Shown: positions 50,695 to 59,781, counted from the stretch's first letter. The stretch is 64,000 nt of DNA from an uncultured Mucilaginibacter sp. (GCA_913775265.1 CAJYJH010000033.1:248001-312000); one strand, 5' to 3'. The notes: generated by a model from the letters alone, not told the origin. Numbers and translations are program-made.

Positions 50695-51573
50695 CTATGC
50701 TAATTTAGCCAGTTCTTCTGCCATAGCAGCACCAATTTCAGCGGGTGATTCTACAACGCGGATACCGCACTCGGCCATTATTTTCATTTTAGCCGCTGCT
50801 GTATCATCAGCACCGCCAACAATAGCACCAGCGTGGCCCATACGACGGCCCGGAGGCGCAGTTTGGCCGGCAATAAAGCCTACAACCGGTTTAGTGCCGT
50901 TTTCTTTGATCCAACGGGCAGCTTCGGCTTCCATACCACCACCAATTTCACCAATCATGATGATACCATGAGTTTCAGGGTCATTCATTAACAGTTCAAC
51001 CGCTTCTTTGGTAGGTGTACCAATGATAGGGTCACCACCAATACCAATAGCAGTTGTAATACCTAAACCGGCTTTAACAACCTGGTCAACGGCTTCGTAA
51101 GTTAAAGTTCCTGATTTTGATACTACGCCAACGTTACCTTTTTTAAAGATAAAGCCTGGCATAATACCTATTTTAGCCTCATCGGCAGTGATAACGCCAG
51201 GGCAGTTAGGGCCAATCAGGCGTGAATCTTTACCTACTAAGTATTCTTTCACCTGAATCATATCCTTAGTTGGGATACCTTCAGTAATACAAACAATTAC
51301 CTTGATGCCGGCTTCCGCAGCTTCCATAATAGCATCGGCTGCAAATGCAGGAGGTACGAAAATGATAGATACGTCGGCACCGGTTTGGTCAACCGCGTCT
51401 TTCACGGTATTGAACACCGGGCGCTCTAAGTGTTGTTGTCCGCCTTTACCCGGCGTAACACCACCAACTACCTGCGTTCCGTACTCAATCATTTGCGTAG
51501 CATGATAAGTACCTTCGTTACCGGTAAAACCCTGAACAATTACTTTAGAATCTTTATTTACGAGAACACTCAT
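50695..51573 (-). CDS. sucD: Succinyl-CoA synthetase alpha subunit
   Basis: TCA-cycle enzyme subunit of 292 residues that carries the phosphohistidine intermediate and binds CoA. Blocks: [90 protein letters not shown] and [19 protein letters not shown]. Active-site His247 is in [12 protein letters not shown]. The partner sucC is not within at least 12 kb on either side, so the two subunits are encoded apart. A good promoter precedes it and a terminator follows, so it is a single-gene unit. Confidence 0.97.
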   Translation of the reverse strand: MSVLVNKDSKVIVQGFTGNEGTYHATQMIEYGTQVVGGVTPGKGGQQHLERPVFNTVKDAVDQTGADVSIIFVPPAFAADAIMEAAEAGIKVIVCITEGIPTKDMIQVKEYLVGKDSRLIGPNCPGVITADEAKIGIMPGFIFKKGNVGVVSKSGTLTYEAVDQVVKAGLGITTAIGIGGDPIIGTPTKEAVELLMNDPETHGIIMIGEIGGGMEAEAARWIKENGTKPVVGFIAGQTAPPGRRMGHAGAIVGGADDTAAAKMKIMAECGIRVVESPAEIGAAMAEELAKLA

Positions 51574-51592
51574 GGTTTTAGTTTTAGTATGG

Positions 51593-51623
51593 CAAAGCTA
51601 TAATTATTACGGGTATTGTCAAA
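51593..51623 (-). promoter_or_regulatory. sucD promoter, textbook Bacteroidota form
   Basis: On the minus strand TTTG (51623-51620), a 19-bp spacer, then TAGCTTTG (51600-51593). Both elements and the spacing match TTTG-N19-TAnnTTTG exactly. The leader to the ATG at 51573 is about 12-15 nt. Confidence 0.78.
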
Positions 51624-51680
51624 TAAATTAGTTTAATGAGGTAATAACCGCAATTTTATGTCCGTAATAAGGTAATACGT

Positions 51681-52046
51681 TTATAAAGACTGATCGGTAG
51701 CCTGTGGTTTTTCCAGCTTGTAAATTGGATTCATTTGCACCCATTTTTCGCCGTTTTTAGCCCATGGTAAAGGTTGCTGAAATTTCCACATCAATTTTTC
51801 CCATTCCTGTACTTTGGGATTGGCCGAGTCGAGTCTGCCTTTCTTCTCGAACGAGAAATCATCCTCGGCCTCTATAATCATAAATAATCGGTTACCTGTG
51901 CGGTAAATATTCATATCTATGATGCCGGATTGCCGGATACTATCGGTAATTTCGGGCCAGCTGTTGTGCGGTTGGTGATAGCTTTCATATTCAGTTATTA
52001 AGTCGGCGTCGTCTATTAGGTCTAATGCCATGCATATTCTCTTCAT
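51681..52046 (-). CDS. rhaM: L-rhamnose mutarotase family protein (deoxyhexose anomer exchange)
   Basis: Small enzyme of 121 residues in the RhaM family (dimeric alpha-beta barrel) that interconverts alpha and beta anomers of L-rhamnose. Blocks: KRICMALDLIDDADLITEYE, SYHQPHNSWPEITDSI with the active-site His, IIDMNIYRTGNRLFMIIEAE, WEKLMWKFQQPLPWAK and GEKWVQMNPIYKLE. It follows the fucP-like permease by 63 bp on the same strand. With that neighbour, L-fucose or another 6-deoxyhexose is as likely as L-rhamnose, because the family and the transporter point to different but similar sugars. Confidence 0.9.
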   Translation of the reverse strand: MKRICMALDLIDDADLITEYESYHQPHNSWPEITDSIRQSGIIDMNIYRTGNRLFMIIEAEDDFSFEKKGRLDSANPKVQEWEKLMWKFQQPLPWAKNGEKWVQMNPIYKLEKPQATDQSL

Positions 52047-52109
52047 GAATTTGTGGATAGCTTAATATTTTCAGGGATAAGTGAGTATTTGTTAATGATC
52101 TTTTGTAAG

Positions 52110-53381
52110 TTAAATAGTTTCGGCATGTTGCAGCAGCTCGGCTTTACTAACCTTTACCCGGTGCCCACGCCAACCAAAAAAGGCAATCACCACAAAGCAA
52201 ACAGCCGGAACGTAGTAGCCCATTTGGATGTTGTTGTAAGCATCACTGATGTATCCATAAAATCTCGGAATGATAGCGCCGCCTACAATAGACATTATAA
52301 TAAGGCTGCTGCCAAATTCGCGGTCGGGCCCCAAGCCTTTAATACCTAAAGCAAATATGGTTGGGAACATAATCGACATAAAAAACGCAATGGCAATCAC
52401 GGTATAAATGGCTACATATCCATGTGCGTAAACAGCAACTACAGACAGAAAAACATTGATTACTGCATATACGGCTAACAGGCTGTTAGATTTAAAATAC
52501 TTCATCAGGAATGTACCTACAAACCGGCCTATCAAAAAAGCCAGGCCACAAAGACTGGCAAAGTGCCCGGCCGATTTTTCGGTAATGCCTGCGGCGTGTG
52601 GGGCGTACAATACAAATAAGCTTAAAACACAGGTTTGAGCGCCCACGTAAAAAAACTGTGCTATCACACCCCAGGCCAGTTGCGGATGGCGCAGTGTTTT
52701 AAATATGCTTCCATTTTTAGTTTCAGTTTCGCTGCTTTGCACATCAGGCAGTTTAGTGAATGAGAATGCAATGGCGATAATCAGTAGCACAGCGCCCAAC
52801 ACCAAATAGGGGATTTTTACAGAAGCTGCCTCAGCAGCTAAGGCCGCTTTCCTGGCAGCTTCGGTCATGGCAGCCAGTTGGTTGTCGCTGTGCGATTGTA
52901 TTAGGATCAGCTCTGTACCCACAAACGGGGCAATCATGGTAGCAAATCCGTTAAATGATTGTGCAAAATTAAGCCGTTGTTCGGCATGTGCGCTGTCGCC
53001 CAACACCGTCATGTACGGATTAGCAACAGTTTCGAGTATGGCCAGGCCACAGGCAATAATGAACAACGCTACTAAAAAGAATGAGTACAATTGCGTATTG
53101 GCAGCTGGTATAAATAAAAAGCTGCCTACAGAAAACAGTAAAAGGCCGGTAATAATGCCGGTTTTGTAACCAAACCGCTTCATGATCATACCGGCCGGAA
53201 TGGCCATTAAAAAATAAGCGGCATACACGGCAGTATCAACCAAAGTAGCCTGTACGTTTGATAAAGTGAACGAACGTTTTAAGTGGGGTATAAGTATGGG
53301 GTCGAGATTATGTGCAAAGCCCCATAAAAAGAAAAGGCTGGTAAGCAGTATAATAGCAAAAGTGTTGTTTGATTTGGTCAT
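52110..53381 (-). CDS. fucP: FucP-like sugar:H+ symporter (MFS)
   Basis: Inner-membrane MFS permease of 423 residues with twelve helices, in the fucose-galactose-glucose:H+ symporter (FucP) family. The signature LTSLFFLWGFAHNLDPILIP then HLKRSFTLSNVQATLVDTAV contains the conserved Asn/Asp that couples protons in FucP. AIPAGMIMKRFGYKTGIITG, LAILETVANPYMTVLG and RLNFAQSFNGFATMIAPFVG follow. A glucose/galactose or N-acetylglucosamine porter of the same family is possible. The adjacent mutarotase favours a 6-deoxyhexose. It starts at ATG 53381 with a predicted AraC operator and -7 box 190-250 bp upstream. Confidence 0.87.
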   Translation of the reverse strand: MTKSNNTFAIILLTSLFFLWGFAHNLDPILIPHLKRSFTLSNVQATLVDTAVYAAYFLMAIPAGMIMKRFGYKTGIITGLLLFSVGSFLFIPAANTQLYSFFLVALFIIACGLAILETVANPYMTVLGDSAHAEQRLNFAQSFNGFATMIAPFVGTELILIQSHSDNQLAAMTEAARKAALAAEAASVKIPYLVLGAVLLIIAIAFSFTKLPDVQSSETETKNGSIFKTLRHPQLAWGVIAQFFYVGAQTCVLSLFVLYAPHAAGITEKSAGHFASLCGLAFLIGRFVGTFLMKYFKSNSLLAVYAVINVFLSVVAVYAHGYVAIYTVIAIAFFMSIMFPTIFALGIKGLGPDREFGSSLIIMSIVGGAIIPRFYGYISDAYNNIQMGYYVPAVCFVVIAFFGWRGHRVKVSKAELLQHAETI

Positions 53382-53564
53382 TAGTGGCTGTGCTGTGTTA
53401 GTATAAATATTAGGTATGGTCGTAATAATATAACTGCTGAATGCTATTTATTGCATGGCCATCCGCATAAAGGGTTTAGTTAATAAATTGAAGTAAAATC
53501 TGTAAGCAGCATAAACTTATATATACATAGTTATGCTGGTGTTGTAATTGGTATAAGTGCAAAG

Positions 53565-53634
53565 CAAATGTAGTTTTGCCGGGACAAGGGCTTTACTATA
53601 AATCGGACTTTGATTTGTAAGAATCCGACTTTTT
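53565..53634 (-). promoter_or_regulatory. AraC-type operator and -7 box for fucP-rhaM
   Basis: On the minus strand the half-sites AAAGTCGGATT and AAAGTCCGATT start 21 bp apart (their G at 53629 and 53608). TACATTTG (53572-53565), a TAnnTTTG box, begins 57 bp after the first G. No TTTG lies at the right distance for -33, as expected for an activator-dependent promoter. A close copy with the same geometry lies upstream of susC at 54653-54723. The rest of the 324-bp spacer 53382-53705 holds no other feature I could support. Confidence 0.68.
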
Positions 53635-53705
53635 GAACTCGTATTTAAAAGTTACACGTTGAATTAGTAGCGGTTTTAAAACTGTAATCGGCTTAGTTTT
53701 GTAAA

Positions 53706-54587
53706 TTAAAAATTCATAGAATCGCTTTGGTTTCGGTACTTACGGGGCGACATGCCCGTGAGTTTTTTAAAGGTTTTAGAAAAATAGGATACGTTTTCAA
53801 ACCCCGTTACCTGAGCAATCTCCGAATAGGTAAGCTGGGTGGTTACAATCAGGTATTGAGCTTTCTCGATACGCTTAGATTGTATGTAATCTAAAGGCCT
53901 GTCGCCAACAATGTGCTGGAAGTTTCTGGAAAAATAATCGGTGTTTTGGTTGGCCCGCTCGGCCAGTGAGCTTACGGTGAGCTTTTTTTCCAGGTTAAGC
54001 ATAATGTAGCTGATAGCATCATGAATTTTAACAGGCATGTGCTGAAACTTTTTGGGCTTAAACAGTTCGGGTGTTAAAAATCGGGATACCAGGTACAGCA
54101 GCAAACCATGCGTTTCAACATAGTTAGATAAACTCTGCTGATTATTAAGCTCTTGATATTCCTCATAAAAAACTTTCTTTTCGTATATTTGAGGATTATC
54201 AGAACGGTTAATGCCTCTGCCTGGATTAATTAACAACAGCTGTTTAAAATTGGCCACATCCAATTCTTCAGCTTTAATTTTGTAGATGGCTCGATTGTTA
54301 GCAAATAAGGAAACACCGTCGGTGGATTCTTCAAAAAACTGGATAAAATACTGGCTTAGGTAATGATCGCATTTTAAATCGCAAAGCGTAAAACTGGGGA
54401 TCAGGTACAAAAAACCGGGTTCCAGGTTTAATGTGGTTCCTGCACTCGAAATTTCGCCACAACCACTGTCAATATAATAGAGACGATAATAAGGACTCAT
54501 GATGCCTTTATAATTCCATTTGTTACCTAATTGTACATAATCAATGTTTAACAAGGAGAATGTATGCCGCAGCGCTCGCCTGATCAT
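53706..54587 (-). CDS. AraC family transcriptional regulator of the deoxyhexose locus
   Basis: Regulator of 293 residues. The N-terminal ~150 residues form a cupin-like sugar-sensing domain (YYRLYYIDSGCGEISSAG, then FLYLIPSFTLCDLKCDHYLS). The C-terminal ~100 residues contain the AraC DNA-binding domain with two helix-turn-helix motifs (KLTVSSLAERANQNTDYFSR; QLTYSEIAQVTGFENVSYFS), ending KTFKKLTGMSPRKYRNQ. It lies between the fucP-like gene (same strand, downstream) and susC (divergent). Matching bipartite sites flank it in front of both targets, so it is the likely activator of both units. Its inducer is probably the transported sugar. Confidence 0.93.
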   Translation of the reverse strand: MIRRALRHTFSLLNIDYVQLGNKWNYKGIMSPYYRLYYIDSGCGEISSAGTTLNLEPGFLYLIPSFTLCDLKCDHYLSQYFIQFFEESTDGVSLFANNRAIYKIKAEELDVANFKQLLLINPGRGINRSDNPQIYEKKVFYEEYQELNNQQSLSNYVETHGLLLYLVSRFLTPELFKPKKFQHMPVKIHDAISYIMLNLEKKLTVSSLAERANQNTDYFSRNFQHIVGDRPLDYIQSKRIEKAQYLIVTTQLTYSEIAQVTGFENVSYFSKTFKKLTGMSPRKYRNQSDSMNF

Positions 54588-54901
54588 CGGTTCAATAATA
54601 ATTGGTAATCTAAGATGTAAAAAAGATTGCCAAATTAAATGATCTAATTACTAAAAGGTCGGATTATTACAAATAAAAGTCTCTTTAATTCAAAATTAAA
54701 GCCTTCAACTCCCAATATCTTTGACCATTGCCAATAACGAATTATCTGTTCGGGCAAATAACCAGTTAAACTTAAAATTTTCAAGTCTACATCTTTTTGT
54801 GCGGCAAAGCCGGAGACCTTGCTAATCTCTGTTTTTGCGATCACATGGATATTTATTGTCTCAAATTTTAAGAATCGTAAATCTAATTAACACTAAAACA
54901 A
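54588..54901. other. Regulatory spacer between araC and the susC leader
   Basis: This divergent spacer has no gene I can support. It holds the operator and -7 box described at 54653-54723. The remaining part (54730-54901) would be transcribed as the 5' part of a long susC leader. A minus-strand open frame across 54644-54844 covers the operator and promoter and has no family resemblance. Confidence 0.5.
54653..54723 (+). promoter_or_regulatory. AraC-type operator and -7 box for susC
   Basis: AAAAGGTCGGATT (G of GTCGGATT at 54658) and a degenerate second half-site AAAAGTCTCTTTA (G at 54679) lie 21 bp apart. The stretch from GTCGGATT to AAAGTC differs from the fucP operator at only two or so positions, including the spacer (TTACAAAT is shared). 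TATCTTTG (54716-54723) begins 58 bp after the first G, against 57 bp at fucP. Transcription would start near 54730, leaving a leader of about 300 nt before susC. Confidence 0.68.
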
Positions 54902-55018
54902 ATGCTTATGAAGAAATCAGGGAGATCCGATTTAAACACTTCAAGGCTTCGCACTAATGAAGCTTTTGTTACAGAGATTGTAACCTTACAAGTTAGCGAA
55001 CCATTTTTTACGCTTTAA
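54902..55018 (+). CDS. Possible 38-codon leader ORF before susC
   Basis: ATG at 54902 (or 54908) to TAA at 55016-55018 encodes 38 residues beginning MLMKKSGRSDLNTS and ending VSEPFFTL. It ends 9 bp before the susC ATG, within the predicted transcript. Inside it, GCTTC (54946-54950) can pair with GAAGC (54959-54963), followed by TTTTGTT, a weak terminator-like hairpin. It has no signal peptide and no family I recognise. It may be a leader peptide controlling susC, or a chance frame. Confidence 0.35.
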   Translation: MLMKKSGRSDLNTSRLRTNEAFVTEIVTLQVSEPFFTL

Positions 55019-55027
55019 AAAACCTTT

Positions 55028-58000
55028 ATGAATCTGATATTTACTAAAAAAAATAAATCTGAGCTGCTACCAGGCTGGAGCAGGTTTTTCGTTCATCTTA
55101 TTTTGATGAGCGGATTGTTGGTATTTTTTAATGATGCTCATGCCGGCAATCGCTTAAATACAAAAAGGCATAACAGCATTTTAGCCGTAACTGTTATGGG
55201 TACTGTAACCGATACTACGGGTCAGCCTTTGGTTGGCGTTGCAGTTAAGCTGAAAGGCGGAAATGCGGCTGCAGTAACAGATGTGAACGGTAAGTACAAT
55301 ATCTCGGTGCCCGATAATAACGGAACGCTGGTATTTACCTATGTAGGTTATATAACTCAGGAAGTAGGCATAGCCGGAAGAAGCACTGTTAATGTAGGTT
55401 TAAGAGCTGATAACAAAGGGTTGAATGAGGTTGTGGTGGTGGGTTACGGCACCCAAAAGAAAGTTAATCTAACAGGTTCTTTATCAACAGTCACATCAGC
55501 CAATATTGAGAACAGGCCTATTACACAGGCCTCACAAGCGCTGGCAGGTTTAGCCGCTGGCGTGCAGGTACAGCAGGGCGGCGGTCGCCCCGGTAGCGAT
55601 GGTGCAACGGTAACGGTTAGGGGTGTAGGTACTTTTAATTCCGGACGTGCCGCTTTGGTGCTTATTGACGGTATCCCAGGCTCGTTAGATGATGTAGCTC
55701 CGGATAATATTGCCAGCATGACGGTACTAAAGGATGCTGCTTCAGCATCTATTTACGGTAACCGGGCTGCTAACGGTGTTATATTAGTGACAACCAAGCG
55801 AGGTAAGGCCGGTAAAGTTTCGTTAAGTTATAACAACTATTTCGGCTGGGAAAAGGTAACGTCATTGCCTAAATTTGTAGACTCCTGGAGATATGCCGAG
55901 TTAACCGGTGCTACGCCCGAAATTGTAGAGCGTTATCGTAGCGGCTCTGATCCGGATAACTATCCCAACGTTTTCCATTTAAAAGATCTGTTAAACTCAG
56001 GTTCGGGTTTTCAGCAGTACCATAACATCAGTGTATCTGGTGGTGAGGGTAAAACCGTATTTTATTTATCGGGGATATACCGTAATCAAAAAGGCATCAC
56101 GGCAGAAACCAACAATGAGCGTTACGATATACAGGCTAATTTAGATACCCGTATAACCAGCGGGTTGTCTTTAAAAACAAGTTTGCTGGGTTTTTCTCAA
56201 GATCAAAACCAGCCGCAATCAAATGCATCAGGTATTGGCGGTATTATCGGCTATGCAGTGCGCGAACCTAATACTTTTGCAGGGCGTAAATCCGACGGTA
56301 CTTATGGCCGCCAAGATTTTTATGCACCTGAGGCCTGGTTAGACAGCGAAGGCTTTAACAATTTTAAAGCAAAGAACTTTTACGGTAATGCAGTGCTATC
56401 ATGGGATGTAGCCAAAGGCTTGAATTTTAGCGGTACAGCAGGGTATCATTATTATACCAGCGTTAATACCACTTACATTGCCGATATAAACCTGGACCGT
56501 AACACTTACGTAGGGCCAAACAGTCTCCGGAAAACTCATGTTGACGGCCAGGAAGTAACGTTGATTGCTTTGGCGAAATATAACAGGTCGTTCGGTCAGC
56601 ATAATATTAATTTATTAGCAGGTTACCAGCAAGAAGAGCACCGCGACAATAATTTTAGTGCTTTCCGCGATCGATTTCCTAATAATTTGCTATATGAATT
56701 GGATGCTGGGGCAACCACAAATCAGCAAAACGGCGGGTTTGCCAACGAGTATGCTTTTCAGTCGGTATTTGGTCGATTAAATTATGATTTTAATGGAAAG
56801 TATCTTTTTGAAGCTAATGCCAGATATGATGGGTCATCGAGGTTTGCTCCGGGTAACCGTTTTGGTTTCTTCCCGGCAGTGTCTGCCGGATGGCGCATCA
56901 GCGAAGAATCTTTTGTAAAAGATAATGTAAACTGGTTAAGCGAGCTTAAGCTCCGGGCTTCTTACGGTACTTTAGGTAATGCCAACATCAGCAATTACCC
57001 TTACCAGTATGCCATTAGCACTGGTCCGAGGTATACGTTTGGTGGTACTATAGCACCTGGGGCTGCGGTTACAGATGCTGCAAACGCCGCTATTCAATGG
57101 GAAACTACAACGACGGCCGATATAGGTTTGGACTTTGGTTTGTTTAAAGGAAAATTAACGGGTACCCTGGATGTATACGACAGAACTGCCAAAGACATTT
57201 TATACCGGGTTCCGGTATCAAGCACTCTGGGTTTAAATCCTCCTGTAGTAAATGCCGGTTCTATCAAAAACCGTGGTTTTGAGGCAAGCTTAACTTACAA
57301 TGCACAAGTAGGTAAACTAAGATTAGCCGTAACACCCAACTTCTCTTACAACCAGCAAAAAATTATCAAAATTGCCGGAGATCTGCAAAACGTAATACCT
57401 AACCTGTTTTTAGGTCAGCCTTTAGATCCGATTTACGGCTACGTAGCCGACGGTATTTTTAGAGATGCGGCCGATGTATCCAGCTACCCAACACAACCTA
57501 TCCCAGGCCAGCCGGGTGTAATTCGGTTTAAAGATATCAGCGGTCCTAATGGTGTCCCGGATGGTAAAGTTGATCCTACTTACGACCGTAAAATTATCGG
57601 TACTAAAAATCCTAAAACAACTTTTGGTTTAAATATCAACGCTGGTTACGGAGATTTTGATTTCTCTATGCTTTTGGCCGGTCTGGGCGGTTATACCGTG
57701 CAGATGGGATCATACCAGGCTTTTGCTTACTACAACGCCGGTAACATACAGCAATGGCAGGCCGATAATGCCTGGACTACGGCCAACCCCGATCCTAATG
57801 CCAAATACCCGCGCATAACTGCGCTTAATCAGGGTAGCGCTAATGTGCAAACCAATTCTTTCTGGAATCGTTCGGGTACTTACCTCCGGCTTAAAAACAT
57901 TCAGTTAGGCTATAGTTTGCCGTCTGCACTCATCAAAAAAATGGGAGTCGATAAAATCAGGCTTTTTGTAGGCGGCCAAAATCTTTTCTCGCTCAATAGT

Positions 58001-58105
58001 TTCTATCCGGGCTGGGATCCTGAAAACAGCCAGAGCGCCGGCGATCAGCCAAACTTCTATCCACTCACTGCCATTTACACTTTTGGCTTGAATGTTAAGT
58101 TTTAA
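55028..58105 (+). CDS. SusC/RagA family TonB-dependent outer-membrane transporter
   Basis: Outer-membrane protein of 1025 residues that imports oligosaccharides with its SusD partner, driven by TonB. A signal peptide (FFVHLILMSGLLVFFNDAHA) precedes a carboxypeptidase-regulatory-like beta domain (MGTVTDTTGQPLVGVAVKLK, then GTLVFTYVGYITQEV). The TonB-box-like segment is LNEVVVVGYGTQKK. The plug contains RPITQASQALAGLAAGVQVQ, then VTVRGVGTF, LIDGIPGSL and DAASASIYGNRAANGVILVT. The rest is the beta-barrel, ending YPLTAIYTFGLNVKF with C-terminal Phe. The susD gene follows after 29 bp. The regulation seen upstream implies a 6-deoxyhexose-containing substrate. No glycoside hydrolase is nearby. Confidence 0.95.
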   Translation: MNLIFTKKNKSELLPGWSRFFVHLILMSGLLVFFNDAHAGNRLNTKRHNSILAVTVMGTVTDTTGQPLVGVAVKLKGGNAAAVTDVNGKYNISVPDNNGTLVFTYVGYITQEVGIAGRSTVNVGLRADNKGLNEVVVVGYGTQKKVNLTGSLSTVTSANIENRPITQASQALAGLAAGVQVQQGGGRPGSDGATVTVRGVGTFNSGRAALVLIDGIPGSLDDVAPDNIASMTVLKDAASASIYGNRAANGVILVTTKRGKAGKVSLSYNNYFGWEKVTSLPKFVDSWRYAELTGATPEIVERYRSGSDPDNYPNVFHLKDLLNSGSGFQQYHNISVSGGEGKTVFYLSGIYRNQKGITAETNNERYDIQANLDTRITSGLSLKTSLLGFSQDQNQPQSNASGIGGIIGYAVREPNTFAGRKSDGTYGRQDFYAPEAWLDSEGFNNFKAKNFYGNAVLSWDVAKGLNFSGTAGYHYYTSVNTTYIADINLDRNTYVGPNSLRKTHVDGQEVTLIALAKYNRSFGQHNINLLAGYQQEEHRDNNFSAFRDRFPNNLLYELDAGATTNQQNGGFANEYAFQSVFGRLNYDFNGKYLFEANARYDGSSRFAPGNRFGFFPAVSAGWRISEESFVKDNVNWLSELKLRASYGTLGNANISNYPYQYAISTGPRYTFGGTIAPGAAVTDAANAAIQWETTTTADIGLDFGLFKGKLTGTLDVYDRTAKDILYRVPVSSTLGLNPPVVNAGSIKNRGFEASLTYNAQVGKLRLAVTPNFSYNQQKIIKIAGDLQNVIPNLFLGQPLDPIYGYVADGIFRDAADVSSYPTQPIPGQPGVIRFKDISGPNGVPDGKVDPTYDRKIIGTKNPKTTFGLNINAGYGDFDFSMLLAGLGGYTVQMGSYQAFAYYNAGNIQQWQADNAWTTANPDPNAKYPRITALNQGSANVQTNSFWNRSGTYLRLKNIQLGYSLPSALIKKMGVDKIRLFVGGQNLFSLNSFYPGWDPENSQSAGDQPNFYPLTAIYTFGLNVKF

Positions 58106-58134
58106 ACGGTATTTCTCACTAAAATTCACAACAG

Positions 58135-59763
58135 ATGAAAATGCAATTATCAATCCGGGTTTTAAGCCTGGGATTTGTATTCAGCAGTATATTATTTTCA
58201 GGGTGTAAAAAAGACATCCTGGACAAGCAGCCCTTGTCGTCAGTATCAGATGCAACCTTTTGGCGCACCGCTAATGATGCCACACTGGCCCTTAACGGGG
58301 TTTATGATACCGGTAATGGGTATACTAATTATAACTTTTGGAGCGGGTTATCTATGATAAACCTCGACTTGGCAGCAGGCAACGGTTCTGAAAAAGAAAT
58401 GATTCCGGATCAATTTACCAATGGTTCACTTAACCCATCATATTACTTTGTAGGTGCTTTCTACTCGCAAACTTACAATCAGATAGGTCGGTGTAACAAC
58501 TTTTTGGCCAACATTGGCAAGGTTACCATGGACGAAAGCCAAAAAAAGGTAATGATCGGCGAAGTTAGAGCAATACGGGCTTACGATTATTTTAACCTGG
58601 CATTATACTTTGGCGATGTTCCGTTAGTAGAGAAACTGCTTACGGTTGATGAAGCTAACAGCGTAACGCGTACGCCTAAGGCTCAAGTCTGGGCTTTTTG
58701 CGAAAGCGAACTAAAAGCAGCAGCAGCGGCATTACCGGTATCCGTTCCGGATGCGCGAAACGGCCATCTTACTTCTGCTGCAACACTAGCCATCTTGGGC
58801 CGTTTACAAATGGCACAAAAGAAATGGACAGATGCTGCGGCTACTTATAAAACCATCATCGACTACAACTATTATATTGTAGATTCGAGATACCGTGAAT
58901 TGTTTTTAAATGCGGGCGAACTCAGCCGCGAAACACTTTTGGCACAGCAATACATGCAAAATTCTTATGATCATGCGCTGTTCCAATACTTAACTCCAGA
59001 AACCTGGGGAGGTTGGCACCAGTTTTCGCCTTTTAATGAATTGGTTAAAGAGTTTGAATGTACTGATGGCAAAACCATTGACCAGTCGCCATTGTATGAC
59101 AAAAACAACCCGTATAATAATCGCGACCCAAGACTCGACTTGACCGTCATGATTTCGGACCGGACAGTATTTCGCGGGCGTACTTATACTGCGAGACCCG
59201 GAACTACATTGCCCGACAGGTTAGATCAGTATCCAGGAGTGTGGAGTGGCTACGCTATTTATAAGTTTTTAGAAGATGATCCTACTTTAGGTTCTGTTTC
59301 TAACGATGGAAATAACTTTCCGCTAATTCGTTATCCCGAAGTTTTGCTGAGTTACCTGGAGTCGAGATTAGAATCTGGAAGCGGTGTTGATCAGACTTTG
59401 CTGGATGCTACCATCAATAAAGTTAGAGGAAGGGCAGCGGTACGTATGCCGGCCGTTACCACTACCGATCCGTCTGCGTTGCGTGCTATTATCCGGAGAG
59501 AGCGCCGCGTTGAGTTTGCTTTCGAAGGATTACGTTATTTTGATTGCCTGCGTTGGGGTATCATCGGCAGCGAAAATAACAAGCAGTTTACCGGGATGAA
59601 ATTAACCAACAATCCGTCTACCTACACTGCATTTCCGGTTGATGCTGATGGTTACTACATTTATAAAAAACGAAGCTTTATTACAGGCAAAAATGAGTTG
59701 TGGCCAATCCCACAGTCTGAAAGAGATTTAAATAAAAATCTGACTCAAAATCCAGGTTATTAA
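58135..59763 (+). CDS. SusD/RagB family substrate-binding lipoprotein
   Basis: Cell-surface lipoprotein of 542 residues that caps the SusC barrel and binds the glycan. Signal peptide with lipobox: VFSSILFSGC, Cys24 followed by KKD. The SusD N-terminal part is LDKQPLSSVSDATFWRTAND, then ATLALNGVYD. TPR-like helices include VRAIRAYDYFNLALYFGDVP and AATLAILGRLQMAQKKWTDA. The C-terminal signature is IRYPEVLLSYLESRLE, then AIIRRERRVEFAFEGLRYFD, CLRWG, and the end LWPIPQSERDLNKNLTQNPG. All typical. It forms a pair with susC and ends in a strong terminator. Confidence 0.96.
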   Translation: MKMQLSIRVLSLGFVFSSILFSGCKKDILDKQPLSSVSDATFWRTANDATLALNGVYDTGNGYTNYNFWSGLSMINLDLAAGNGSEKEMIPDQFTNGSLNPSYYFVGAFYSQTYNQIGRCNNFLANIGKVTMDESQKKVMIGEVRAIRAYDYFNLALYFGDVPLVEKLLTVDEANSVTRTPKAQVWAFCESELKAAAAALPVSVPDARNGHLTSAATLAILGRLQMAQKKWTDAAATYKTIIDYNYYIVDSRYRELFLNAGELSRETLLAQQYMQNSYDHALFQYLTPETWGGWHQFSPFNELVKEFECTDGKTIDQSPLYDKNNPYNNRDPRLDLTVMISDRTVFRGRTYTARPGTTLPDRLDQYPGVWSGYAIYKFLEDDPTLGSVSNDGNNFPLIRYPEVLLSYLESRLESGSGVDQTLLDATINKVRGRAAVRMPAVTTTDPSALRAIIRRERRVEFAFEGLRYFDCLRWGIIGSENNKQFTGMKLTNNPSTYTAFPVDADGYYIYKKRSFITGKNELWPIPQSERDLNKNLTQNPGY

Positions 59764-59781
59764 TTACAGTTTACAAAAAAA

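Noticed and set aside
54644-54844. Minus-strand 66-codon open frame upstream of the araC gene of the deoxyhexose locus
   Set aside because: It lies across the susC operator and -7 box, resembles no family I know and has no start signal. Chance frame.
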